Shown here: positions 18,201 to 23,727 of the stretch, piece after piece
Position numbering within the stretch: position 1 is the first letter of the stretch
How the letters are laid out: each line of letters opens with the position of its first letter
DNA from: Oscillospiraceae bacterium
Lineage (GTDB): Bacteria > Bacillota > Clostridia > Oscillospirales > Ruminococcaceae
Assembly (NCBI GenBank): GCA_015067215.1
Contig: SVMW01000021.1
Coordinates: 1-36,397, forward strand
DNA length: 36,397 bases
Direction of reading: 5' to 3'
Notes under the pieces: generated by a model
What the model saw: only the letters and a program-made list of their open reading frames with translations
What the model was told of the DNA's origin: nothing
Databases searched by the model: none
Position numbers and translations under genes: made by a program

Positions 18201-20171
18201 AATGGTGTAAAAACTGCTGCAGTCAAAGCACCGTTCAACACATACAAACTTTACCTTGACGGCGAAGTTGTAATGAACAGTACAGGCACAAAATACGAAA
18301 CAAGTGTTAAAGTTTACGAAGCGAGAGAATATCTACTTACAGTGGAAGATTACAGCGGCAACGTGATGTCAGAAGTTGTTCTTGATGTCAGAGAAAAATC
18401 TGCAATCGACCTTGAAAGCCTTGAAATCAAGCTTCCTAACACAATCGGCGAAGCTTATCACAGTGTACAGTATGCAGTGAAGAACAAAGAGTTTGAAATT
18501 TCCCGTTATCTTAACGGCACACTTGCAGCTAAGATTGACAGCAAGACAGTAGATGCTGTATGGACAGTTACAGACTCCCTTGGCAACCCTGCAGACAATG
18601 TGATAGTGACAAAAACAAACGGCAAGAGCTATCTTAAATTTGATAACTCCTGCAGTGGTGATTATTCAATTACACTTACACTTACTGACAAAGCTGACCC
18701 TGAAAATACAGTTATCAGTAACCAGATCAATGTAGTTGCTGTTAACCAGATGAACGAAAAAGATATGTGGTTCGGCATTTACGAAGCTGGTGTTGCTGAA
18801 GGCGAAGAAAACAGAATTGAAAAGATGGGTGCAGAAGTGCTTAACCCTCTTGCAGGTTCTGTAACAATGACGGTAAACAACAAGAATATGGTTGGTTACT
18901 GCAGAAACTTTGAAGTGAAATCCAGCAATGCAAAAGCACTTGAAATTGTTAAAACCGACCGAGATGAATTTGTTGTAACACCAAAAGCAGCAGGCACAGT
19001 TACACTTACAATCAAAGCTCTTGACGGCAGCAACAAGACATTCAGAGTAAGCGGTATCAAAGTTAGCAGCGCAGATTCTCCTGTGGCAAAAATTACAGCA
19101 AGCGGCACAAGCTTCTCTGTAAACCCACAGCAGTCAATCGTAGTTGGTTACGGTCTTGCGGCTGCAGCAGGCAAAGCAGAAGTTTCCTGTGCAGATATGG
19201 ACTGGGTATCTTCAGACGAAAGAATTGCAACAGTTGAAGACCTTGGTGTTGACGGTGTAACATCAGTTACAGATGCAAAAGGCAATGTGACATACACAAC
19301 AAACGGCAGACTTGCAGTTCACCCTACCGACAAGACAGGCAAGGTTACAATTACAGGTACAGCAAAAGACGGCAGCGGCAAAACAGTAAAAATCAACATT
19401 ACTGTGGAAAAGAACGGTGCAACACAGCAGCTCAGCCTCAATGTTCCTGCAAACTCTGCAAACGGCGGCGAAACAGACGGCACGGTTGTTCTCGGCTGGG
19501 GCAAAACACTTAAACTGACAGCTACACTTAAACCTAACAAGGCTAAGAACAAAGCTGTTACATACAAAATTGAAGCTGTTGACGCTAAAGATTCCGACAA
19601 TGTAATTATGACAGCGGAAGAACTTGCAGCACTTGGTGTAACTGTCAACAAGACAGGCACAGTGACTGCAAAAGCTCCTAACGTTAAACTGCCAAATCCA
19701 TATTCAGGCTGGGTAAAGGTTACAGCAACTCTCAACTATCAGCTTTATGATGATATGGGCAGTGATATTGAAGCTGTACAGTACATTTACATTGAAAGAC
19801 CACTCAGCAAGCTTGAACTTAAAGATGCAGCAGGCAAAAATGTGACAGGTGTAAATGTTGTAAAAGCAGACATTAACGGCACAAACAAAACAATTGATTT
19901 GTTTGCAGACTATACAGTTAAAGCAACCTACAAAGGTTACAGTGCAAAAGTGGACGGTGTTATGACCGACCTTACAACTGCAGTACCGCTTTACAGTGCA
20001 GCAGACAATCTCCTGTGGACAACAAGCGATGCAAAACTTGCAACAGTTGACCAGTATGGTGTTGTGACAGTAAATGAATATACAAAGAAAGGCACTGTTA
20101 CAATTACAGCAATGGCACAGGATGGTTCAAATGTTAAACTGACATTCAGAATTACAGTTAAAGACAAATAA
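9249..20171 (+). CDS. Giant secreted Ig-like/BspA-LRR/Big_2 protein (3640 aa)
   Basis: A secreted mosaic protein, probably an adhesin or surface fibre; no enzyme domain was seen. Residues 1-24 are a signal peptide (MKRLLSLVLSFAVVFSMMAPSVYA). About 25-75 is a Thr/Glu-rich low-complexity linker. About 76-1100 holds repeated Ig-like beta modules, including recurring TNWGF motifs near 394 and 739. About 1108-1490 carries three copies of a roughly 127-residue module, the first two nearly identical. About 1555-2390 is a BspA-type leucine-rich region in three blocks, with signatures such as ADSVTSIGANAF, YVPASVTSIGTSAF and N(R)xYFK..GxLLS. About 2400-3640 is a chain of Big_2-like Ig domains with recurring DGSGK/DGSNK turns. 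The C-terminus ends TFRITVKDK with no LPXTG, SLH, choline-binding or membrane segment. AAGGAG precedes the ATG. The frame is open throughout. Function is unknown; adhesion is inferred from domain types. Confidence 0.88.
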   Translation: MKRLLSLVLSFAVVFSMMAPSVYAMETAEDYSGETAVAETVETTEEALEETVSVDVTETDEVSSEAENTVAATSADAYIAFRKNGGDETEYSGGYYEKFFMNDSVVAYITDGTGIVPVTDYEFYSGGDGVVATVNSDGCVELDLSAAAECSEHSMHLSTADNGYFLKFEVKKYYDVQNASLLITVNGKTYTNQESLANPVEITAGDAYTITARDGNGNIISDQDYFCGYGHGKNEIYDGDESDDSFSYDEFDWLEDVDPEQQGYYYRLADDQMSGVYTNFVQIGMNGAGDVKYNYSLKVTQPDGVWLTKYMYDAELYQGSPFELNADEETYFYVVSQGKRIPATEISVTQATENSATIGVYDETGEWYGWLATYKYSNTPAEGEEYHYSIAADGTNWGFSVALPENVIYADSENLTVYVEYDGVVATDSALREGTERFTVTAGESLKVWAQDLYGTYVTSRKQINEITMDNSPYMTASHSKAEDGSRLYTTITIPEDAENGQHWFCFMYDNDGTYRYFYNFPVNVTSTGGTGSEEAGTDISNMEISLQYGVYNGPEIGTEDSPLSLSQGDRFRFYANEIDGAYVTDGTFITNVSSNTMSVSYFIEDNEIGTPVYTTVTVADDAAVGVHEVFVTYRDKNGNTARYSFWLDIYQSVSTQDGVWYNVDGSDYVQFNGTAPVIEPGDVVNFYVKVNGSIVVPDNITFTESSLPCTVTQLGFATLDTRNAPAGEHYNIIVAAADTNWGFAVRVAEDGSTQPGEYTVKWGTDTNSLREDYALESVPVGIENTLYIELTDANGVKKSFDSFGITGLNGSDTSNIHYYINSDGFLEVNFMEGTETGEFCINFTDDAGGEYSFYFHIIEGNTSFSGTLEYRKEGEEQWKVASEGTNYTPWGALEVELFENIELKFTDNYGINVSDTVWFDTEYPGCIEWAWFEDHMVVRVNSSEELYQDIHVTAVVDGVPYSLNFTPVYTEPDTEGKPNFGGYAEGVIGDHFNPVYADLERYVHPAVKDCVLGIRFIDEYGDVIPMHRVKPVICTLPECLDVHWGFDIRENEETGEQDIYNEWELWFNEDSPSGEYTAQFVIDDAYLATVTFEAAEEGGSGYGGSYGEIIGWDYNFRKDGTLVISETDLSCIYVFTNDFPSDFNAKAYIGYVDEDTGMFVAYEDQYGVETFYNENGLPYCVQLNGQLMKDKYPADYANGFYHVAMVVTDAEGEFVCSDGFDGLWEGNFSGDSGKALVGWDYNFRKDGNILLSDYGITYIDVFTNDFPADYTAKAYVGYVDQETERFVPYETQDGVFTHYTFESNVPYSVEIDCEAVRAAYPEDYERGFLHIAMVVTDAEGEFVCSDGFDAWWPERSEEGGNGGNGDVDYGDFYTEWLYNDEGNFLLSTQNKTSMGVDVTYPTHGYYAGVEFGEVVDNEFVPYSNPSVGVEFYYNKLNMPIVAEFDGAAIAQAYPEAYKTGSIHATLVIYNEDGDVMDRVGTDFDFTDDKVNQFEYIYTEEEGMLEITDGPATINAQMLAEEFGDIADNIINIGIYGRINSWSSAIVNTEGSELLAAFPNVETINIFGLQYIDSGAFSNMSGLNYANMMDNYSMGDGVFENCSNLRGVELVNLEHVGINTFKYCPYLYTAGTKGYGDFHIIIRNEWDDEEKTLTLPANLFWGSNVRNAYICEYTHLGDDAFYGCYLGSLYLDGDTYVLGNALANTTIGVILFEDTAEDYFAYAEYEGELSYDRTIDYYRYVIASGYAGEYLGGWTWSDDITWTLYSDGQMIFEGTGTIGEPELYRYTNPVWDEELGEVVEKEFVVNGSQWAQAGKVDEIVIKKGITGISDSAFEGMEYARGVTLADSVTSIGANAFKDSWISSVVIPESVEFIGDDAFGGNTYIYSVWYAGSEEEFMNIVGNTSQPGLAEADIREYSTETFTLSAELADAGVRLRPSGSESEGASNITVPAGTQIEFVVPFGVSVYGILIGRTSVYNETFVAGAGQSEITANVDIGIGGGYADGGEINDTTWWLFEEDTLTIYGEGATANYEYSEDLPWYDYIEDIEYVIVDEGITAIWRSNLAALENAKTIYLPSTLTKIDRSHLGGLWNLEEYIVAEGNRHFKSIGGALLSEGGKKLIEVPACVATEDGVYTIPSTVETVGEYAFDDVETITKLIVPDNVTNLEWQSLRAGEEIVIGDGVTSLPIMPFNGETLKKLTLGKNVSDIHYAALQDVGNLEEIAVDEANRYFKAEDGLLLSKDGTSVYRATKAAIKYRNEGDETGYIAVPHGVKVLVMRSFMYMWCVDAVQLPESLTVIEKDVFSGCENLAVIYVPASVTSIGTSAFSLTGITNGVGHWDFEEDEDGFLNQIWVVDEPGKVYYGGTQTQWNKIKANIESSFDENQDVILDFALAGKLNAEGGFTEEERKAIIRYADDVTEEIRITVGASENPVTGETYETKQPMITWAMGDENYSENFSVEQSDYDDDVYIVTIKAAGEYEFMAYNGDNPSDHKVFKYKVTEKATEVNFNQLKGGHTLDGEYIIAAGKSVTPALKWTGGDNKAWTAGSFTAEYNVVCADEFKQYVTVDRKTGKVTLAADTPEKFGFALTYTATETDSTMGESYTVYAEYPMLAVKELVKDILVTNENEGSANLPVGDRVVMDQASGITEFTFKATASNGGWAYDKFAFTAPASANFTVVDNGDNTATVTLLGGTGSVVVTVKPLDGSNKTAKVTFTTGTTVKFLDIVTTMETTPFELGGGDYINVIALAKGKSTTLTADILPSTATNKAVKWEVLGDPAVATVSGTGKVDAKTPGMVVVRAVAQDGSGAVAVIGVQVVEAVTKVQMNALDGFTDGKVLLGGETATFKVEAVPMRNEFDANGKPIKDQFTNADVFPDVTWSITGALAKDVRYEVFPAEYDSNGNVVTPAYAEFATDKAGALTVKATANDGSGKNATFNVKVEQVPYAISMTAPKGAGQYVRNDDVQAWIIKGDTAKGITVKPTVVFNNGVKTAAVKAPFNTYKLYLDGEVVMNSTGTKYETSVKVYEAREYLLTVEDYSGNVMSEVVLDVREKSAIDLESLEIKLPNTIGEAYHSVQYAVKNKEFEISRYLNGTLAAKIDSKTVDAVWTVTDSLGNPADNVIVTKTNGKSYLKFDNSCSGDYSITLTLTDKADPENTVISNQINVVAVNQMNEKDMWFGIYEAGVAEGEENRIEKMGAEVLNPLAGSVTMTVNNKNMVGYCRNFEVKSSNAKALEIVKTDRDEFVVTPKAAGTVTLTIKALDGSNKTFRVSGIKVSSADSPVAKITASGTSFSVNPQQSIVVGYGLAAAAGKAEVSCADMDWVSSDERIATVEDLGVDGVTSVTDAKGNVTYTTNGRLAVHPTDKTGKVTITGTAKDGSGKTVKINITVEKNGATQQLSLNVPANSANGGETDGTVVLGWGKTLKLTATLKPNKAKNKAVTYKIEAVDAKDSDNVIMTAEELAALGVTVNKTGTVTAKAPNVKLPNPYSGWVKVTATLNYQLYDDMGSDIEAVQYIYIERPLSKLELKDAAGKNVTGVNVVKADINGTNKTIDLFADYTVKATYKGYSAKVDGVMTDLTTAVPLYSAADNLLWTTSDAKLATVDQYGVVTVNEYTKKGTVTITAMAQDGSNVKLTFRITVKDK
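12582..13725 (+). repeat. Three-copy ~127-residue repeat inside the giant gene
   Basis: Copies start with GWDYNFRKDG (residue 1112), GWDYNFRKDG (residue 1239) and a diverged EWLYNDEGN (Trp1377). Copies 1 and 2 share FTNDFP, AKAY(I/V)GYVD and an identical AMVVTDAEGEFVCSDGFD ending. At DNA level, bases 12859-12907 and 13243-13291 are identical over 49 bp at an offset of 384 bp. Copy 3 follows a Gly-rich linker (EEGGNGGNG) and is clearly older. The module type was not recognised. Confidence 0.9.
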
Positions 20172-20201
20172 TTCTATAGTCAAAGCAGCTGAATAAAACA
20201 A

Positions 20202-20236
20202 AAAGCCACCTATGGAAACATAGGTGGCTTTGTTTT
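20202..20236 (+). terminator. Terminator of the giant gene
   Basis: A perfect 13-bp stem (20202-20214 with 20219-20231) has a GAAA tetraloop and is followed by GTTTTG. It begins about 30 bases after the stop codon. Confidence 0.9.
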
Positions 20237-20367
20237 GCTGTAATTTGAATATAAGTAAAATATATAAAGCCGTTATCGTGGCTTAAGCAGGTGGAAATAT
20301 ACTGCTGATAGCTTATCTGATGGGAAAGCAAAGAAATATAATATATTGTTGCACAATATTATTACAA

Positions 20368-20398
20368 TAAAAAAACAGCCCCTCTTGCGAGGAGCTGT
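20368..20398 (-). terminator. Terminator of the rplM-rpsI operon
   Basis: On the minus strand ACAGC/GCTGT plus CCTC/GAGG arms (20375-20384 with 20389-20398, one mismatch) enclose a GCAA loop. A run of seven T residues follows. Confidence 0.88.
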
Positions 20399-20423
20399 AA
20401 ATAAAATCTCTGTAATCCAACGA

Positions 20424-20822
20424 TTAACGTTTGGAGAACTGTGGAGCACGACGAGCAGCTTTGAGACCGTATTTTTTTCTTTCTTTCATACGTGGGTCAC
20501 GTGTGAGGAAGCCTGCTTTTTTGAGTTCTGGTCTGAGGTTTTCGTCATACTGGAGCAAAGCTCTGGAAAGGCCGTGACGGATAGCGCCAGCCTGACCGGA
20601 AACACCGCCGCCTTTTACGTTAACAACGATGTCAAATTTGTCTGCTGTATTTGTAAGAGTGATTGGCTGACGAACGATGAGTTTGAGTGTTTCAAGACCA
20701 AAGAAATCGTCAATGTCTCTGCCGTTGATTGTGATTTTGCCGTTACCGCTGTAAACTCTAACTCTTGCTACGGAAGATTTACGACGGCCTGTACCGTAAA
20801 AATATGCTTTTGTTTCGTACAT
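20424..20822 (-). CDS. rpsI: 30S ribosomal protein S9
   Basis: A 132-residue small-subunit protein that binds 16S rRNA in the head; its C-terminal tail reaches the P-site tRNA. Diagnostic features are [13 protein letters not shown] at the N-terminus, the [14 protein letters not shown](L/I)SRAL segment, LLTRDPR-type [15 protein letters not shown], and the invariant C-terminal FSKR. Length is normal for the family. The ATG at 20822 has GGAGG 9 bases upstream. It is the second gene of the conserved rplM-rpsI pair, 21 bases downstream of rplM, and is followed by a strong terminator. Confidence 0.98.
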   Translation of the reverse strand: MYETKAYFYGTGRRKSSVARVRVYSGNGKITINGRDIDDFFGLETLKLIVRQPITLTNTADKFDIVVNVKGGGVSGQAGAIRHGLSRALLQYDENLRPELKKAGFLTRDPRMKERKKYGLKAARRAPQFSKR

Positions 20823-20843
20823 AGTAATTATCCTCCCTAAAAA

Positions 20844-21272
20844 TTAAAGTTCGATTGCTTCAGGTTTCTGTGCAGCATGTTCGTGCTGTGCACCTTTGTA
20901 AACTCTGAGTCTTGTCATTGCTTTTGCACCAAGTTTGTTGCCTGGGAGCATGCCTTCTACTGCAAGGTACATAGCTTTGTCAGCTTTTGTAGCCATCAAT
21001 GTGCGGTAGTTAACGGATTTCATACCGCCGATCCAGCCTGTGTGGTGGTGGTAGAATTTTTTGTCAAGTTTGGAACCTGTAAGAACAGCTTTGTCACAGT
21101 TGATGATAACAACGTGGTCACCGCAGTCTACGTTTGGTGTGTATGTTACTTTGTGTTTACCGTTCAAAAGAACAGCAGCTTTTGCAGCAACGCGGCCAAG
21201 TGGTTTGCCAGCTGCATCAATCACGTACCATTTACGTTCTACTTTTGTAGGGTTCTGAAGATATGTGCTCAT
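20844..21272 (-). CDS. rplM: 50S ribosomal protein L13
   Basis: A 142-residue early-assembly large-subunit protein that binds 23S rRNA. Family motifs are clear: WYVIDAAGKPLGRVAAKAA, LNGKHKVTYTPNVDCGDHVVIINC, KFYHHTGWIGG-type KKFYHHHTGWIGGMKS, and VEGMLPGNKLGAKAMTRLRVYKG. Length is standard. AGGAGG precedes the ATG at 21272. It heads the rplM-rpsI operon, driven by a good promoter and a short structured leader that may mediate autoregulation, as described for L13 leaders in Bacillota (established for the group, not shown here). Confidence 0.98.
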   Translation of the reverse strand: MSTYLQNPTKVERKWYVIDAAGKPLGRVAAKAAVLLNGKHKVTYTPNVDCGDHVVIINCDKAVLTGSKLDKKFYHHHTGWIGGMKSVNYRTLMATKADKAMYLAVEGMLPGNKLGAKAMTRLRVYKGAQHEHAAQKPEAIEL

Positions 21273-21337
21273 TTTAATCCTCCTGATAGATTTTAGATAT
21301 ATATAATTTCAATCAAATTTAAATGCCTTTACAGGCA
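21273..21337 (-). ncRNA. Short rplM mRNA leader with 5' hairpin (possible L13 leader)
   Basis: The predicted transcript starts near 21337 and opens at once with a 5-bp hairpin, TGCCT-GTAA-AGGCA (21324-21337), closed by a GNRA-type loop. AU-rich sequence then runs to the AGGAGG. Size and position fit a ribosomal-protein leader, but I cannot verify the L13 leader consensus by eye. Confidence 0.35.
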
Positions 21338-21343
21338 AGATTT

Positions 21344-21371
21344 AGTATACCACAACATAAATAAAAGTCAA
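21344..21371 (-). promoter_or_regulatory. Promoter of rplM-rpsI
   Basis: Read on the minus strand: TTGACT (21366-21371), 16-bp spacer ending in TGG (extended -10), TATACT (21344-21349). Confidence 0.8.
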
Positions 21372-21475
21372 CTGATTTTTGCTAAAAAATTAACCGAAAA
21401 TTGATTATCTCTTGTTTTTATGGGTTTTCCTCGCTTTTACTCGCGTTTTCTCAAGTGGCAAATTACAAAAAAGGC
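21372..21475. other. Intergenic stretch with nothing recognised
   Basis: This is the middle of the 365-base divergent gap between rplM and the TtcA-family gene. It has a T/C-rich segment with two near-identical CTCGC(T/G)TTT runs (about 21430-21452). No promoter, hairpin or coding signal was seen. Confidence 0.5.
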
Positions 21476-21504
21476 TTGTTTTATATGTGCAAAACATATA
21501 TAAT
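21476..21504 (+). promoter_or_regulatory. Upstream promoter (P1) before the TtcA-family gene
   Basis: TTGTTT (21476-21481), 17-bp spacer, TATAAT (21499-21504). A transcript from here would meet the hairpin at 21541-21559 before the gene. Confidence 0.6.
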
Positions 21505-21540
21505 GCAAGGGTAAAATATGTTATTTTAGATAATTGACAG

Positions 21541-21559
21541 GCGGATATTCCGCTTTTTT
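21541..21559 (+). terminator. Terminator-like hairpin in the TtcA-family gene leader
   Basis: GCGGA-TAT-TCCGC followed directly by T6. It lies about 30 bases downstream of the P1 transcription start and upstream of a second promoter. The stem is short, so its efficiency is uncertain. Confidence 0.5.
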
Positions 21560-21578
21560 ACCATAAAATTATACGGCT

Positions 21579-21606
21579 TTTACAAGCGGTTATAATATGG
21601 TATTAT
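21579..21606 (+). promoter_or_regulatory. Proximal promoter (P2) of the TtcA-family gene
   Basis: TTTACA (21579-21584), 16-bp spacer, TATTAT (21601-21606). It predicts a leader of about 25 bases. Confidence 0.5.
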
Positions 21607-21637
21607 ATTTATATATAATAAGAAAGGGGAAAGGCTT

Positions 21638-22378
21638 ATGGCTCAGCATTTTCAGCGTCTGTGCGGTCTGGCACGCAAAGCCATTACCGGCTATGAAATG
21701 ATACAGGACGGAGACAAAATCTGTGTCGGTGTTTCGGGCGGTAAGGACTCGGTTGCGCTGGCGCTTACACTTCGTAAACTGCAAAGCTATATGAATGTAA
21801 AATTTGATATGGTGGCCGTTACCCTTGATTTGCGCTTTGGCGGTGTTGATACAGACTATTCCGCGCTTGAAAAACTTTTTGCAGAAAACGGCATAGAATA
21901 TGTTATAAAACGCACCGATATCGGCTCGATTATCTTTGATGAACGCAAAGAAACAAACCCTTGTTCGCTCTGTGCCCGCATGAGACGCGGTGCACTGCAC
22001 GATGTAACAAAGGAACTCGGCTGCAACAAAATTGCACTGGGACACCACCTTGATGACGCTATTGAAACTTTCTACATGAACCTGTGGAACGAGGGCAGAA
22101 TAGGCACATTCAGCCCTGTTACATATCTTTCCATCAAGGATATTACAATGATACGCCCATTTGTGCTGGCAATTGAACAGGATGTTGTAAGAGCAATGCA
22201 CGAAATAAATATGCCGATAGTAAAATCCTGCTGTCCTGCAGACGGTGTTACCAACCGTCAGAATATGAAAAACTTTGTGCAGGAACGCTGCAAAACCGAC
22301 ACTTCTTTCCGTGCAAAAAGCCTTAATGCGTTCCAGAAAAAAGACCTGGACGGCTGGGGACTTAAAAACAAGGGATAA
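21638..22378 (+). CDS. TtcA-family tRNA thiolation ATP pyrophosphatase
   Basis: A 246-residue cytoplasmic PP-loop ATPase that adenylates a tRNA base for sulfur insertion; characterised TtcA makes 2-thiocytidine at position 32. The PP-loop is SGGKDS (residues 33-38). The CSLC pair (Cys109, Cys112) followed by RMRRG matches the TtcA iron-sulfur/catalytic cysteines. Downstream come KIALGHHLDD, IRPF and a further cysteine pair in KSCCPADG. It is somewhat shorter than E. coli TtcA. AAAGGGG/AAAGG sequences precede the ATG. It is the first gene before alr, with a 65-base gap. The exact target base is not assured, so no gene symbol is given. Confidence 0.85.
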   Translation: MAQHFQRLCGLARKAITGYEMIQDGDKICVGVSGGKDSVALALTLRKLQSYMNVKFDMVAVTLDLRFGGVDTDYSALEKLFAENGIEYVIKRTDIGSIIFDERKETNPCSLCARMRRGALHDVTKELGCNKIALGHHLDDAIETFYMNLWNEGRIGTFSPVTYLSIKDITMIRPFVLAIEQDVVRAMHEINMPIVKSCCPADGVTNRQNMKNFVQERCKTDTSFRAKSLNAFQKKDLDGWGLKNKG

Positions 22379-22382
22379 AGGA

Positions 22383-22457
22383 ATGCATAAGAAAAAAGAT
22401 GCATGCATAATAATTGATAAATACAACCCGAAAGGATTAATATATGAATTTACCTGA
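22383..22457 (+). CDS. Possible 24-residue leader peptide overlapping the alr start
   Basis: An ATG five bases after the TtcA-family stop opens a frame encoding MHKKKDACIIIDKYNPKG and six more residues. It ends in a TGA that overlaps the alr start codon region by 14 bases. A GGGAT lies about 8 bases upstream, partly within the preceding gene. The alr ribosome-binding site lies inside this frame, so its translation could couple to alr. It may be chance. Confidence 0.2.
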   Translation: MHKKKDACIIIDKYNPKGLIYEFT

Positions 22458-23598
22458 AAAACATTGTTGGGCAAAAATTTCCCTCAAGGCAATCAGAGAT
22501 AACTTTAACTTTATAAAAAACAGCTACAACATGCCGTTTTATGTAGTGCTTAAAGCAGACGGTTACGGCCACGGTGCAAGATACCTTGCAAAGATATATG
22601 AAGAAATGGGTGCTTTCGGTATTGCGGTTTCCTGTTATGCCGAAGCTATGGAAATCAGAAGCAGCGGTGTAAAACTGCCTATACTTATTCTTGGTTACAC
22701 AAGCCCTGAAAAAGCAACCCAGCTTTCCAAACACAAAATAAGCCAGACTGTTCACAGCCTTGAATACGCAAAACAGCTGCAGCAGCAAAGCCTTTATCCT
22801 ATTGACTGTCACCTTAAACTGGACACAGGCATGGGCCGTATCGGCTTTGACTTGGTGGCAGACAAGGACAAAGCCCTTAATGAGATGAAAGAGCTTCTGA
22901 CATTGCCAAACCTGCGTTTTACAGGCATTTTCAGCCATTTCCCTGCGGCTGACGGCCTTGATGAATTCTCGGTGGAATACACAGAAAAACAGATTGAACT
23001 GTTTAATGAAGCTTACGATTATCTTACCCGTTACGGCTTTGATTTCAAAGTGGTACACGGCCAGAACTCTGCCGGTATTCTGCGCAAACTGAATGCACGT
23101 TTCAATACTATGCGTGCGGGCATTATTCTGTATGGCATGAACCCAAGCGATTCCCTTGCAGGCTGTGACCTTTCACCTGTTATGGAAATCAAAACAGTGG
23201 TTACACATGTCAAGGATGTAAACAAAGGTCAGTATATCGGTTACGGCCTTGGCTACAAAGCAGAAATGCCTGTTACTGTTGCAACTGTGGCAATCGGTTA
23301 TGCTGACGGTCTGCCGCGTTTCCTTAAAAAGAAGGATTATACAATGAACATAAACGGTGTGGATTATCCGCTTATTGCCGTATGTATGGACCAGTGTATG
23401 CTGGATGTGACCTTTGGCAATGTAAAGGTAGGGGATGAAGTTGTTGCAATGGGCGGCACCGGCAGCCAGAGCTTTGACCGCATTGCAAAAATGACAGGTA
23501 CCATCAACTATGAAATCCCTTGCGGCATTCAGCGCCGTGTTCCTAAAGTGTTCATGGAAGATGACAAGGTTATCTTTGTGGAAAACAACATGGCATAA
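22444..23598 (+). CDS. alr: Alanine racemase
   Basis: A 384-residue PLP enzyme that interconverts L- and D-alanine, supplying D-alanine for peptidoglycan. The PLP-binding lysine is Lys37 in VVLKADGYGHG. Further family motifs are LDTGMGRIGF, FSHFPAAD, the HGQNSAG segment, MRAGIILYGMNPS, and IGYADGLPR with the catalytic-type tyrosine, then the C-terminal beta-domain with CMDQCMLDV. Length is typical. AAAGGA lies 7 bases before the ATG. It follows the TtcA-family gene in the same direction, and a strong bidirectional hairpin follows it. The pairing with a tRNA-thiolation gene looks positional rather than functional. Confidence 0.96.
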   Translation: MNLPEKHCWAKISLKAIRDNFNFIKNSYNMPFYVVLKADGYGHGARYLAKIYEEMGAFGIAVSCYAEAMEIRSSGVKLPILILGYTSPEKATQLSKHKISQTVHSLEYAKQLQQQSLYPIDCHLKLDTGMGRIGFDLVADKDKALNEMKELLTLPNLRFTGIFSHFPAADGLDEFSVEYTEKQIELFNEAYDYLTRYGFDFKVVHGQNSAGILRKLNARFNTMRAGIILYGMNPSDSLAGCDLSPVMEIKTVVTHVKDVNKGQYIGYGLGYKAEMPVTVATVAIGYADGLPRFLKKKDYTMNINGVDYPLIAVCMDQCMLDVTFGNVKVGDEVVAMGGTGSQSFDRIAKMTGTINYEIPCGIQRRVPKVFMEDDKVIFVENNMA

Positions 23599-23661
23599 AA
23601 GTGCACATAAGTGCAATGTGAGCCAAAAGGAACATTTGAGGAATTGTAATTACAGACAATA

Positions 23662-23701
23662 AAAAAGTCATTCAGAACTATAATGTTCTGAATGACTTTT
23701 T
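23662..23701. terminator. Bidirectional terminator between alr and the lipoprotein gene
   Basis: A perfect 17-bp stem (23662-23678 with 23685-23701) has a TATAAT loop. A5 and T5 at the stem ends let it work in both directions for the two convergent transcripts. Confidence 0.92.
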
Positions 23702-23727
23702 GCTTGTAAACTGACTTTATAAGTTTT

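Noticed and set aside
9249-20171. Possible frameshift or gene fusion artefact producing the giant frame
   Set aside because: The frame is continuous with a single signal peptide, and coherent domain runs with in-frame repeats are present throughout. No internal start with a signal peptide was found.
21590-22474. A 294-residue minus-strand frame opposite the TtcA-family gene
   Set aside because: The plus-strand product has clear PP-loop and CxxC motifs; the antisense product has none.
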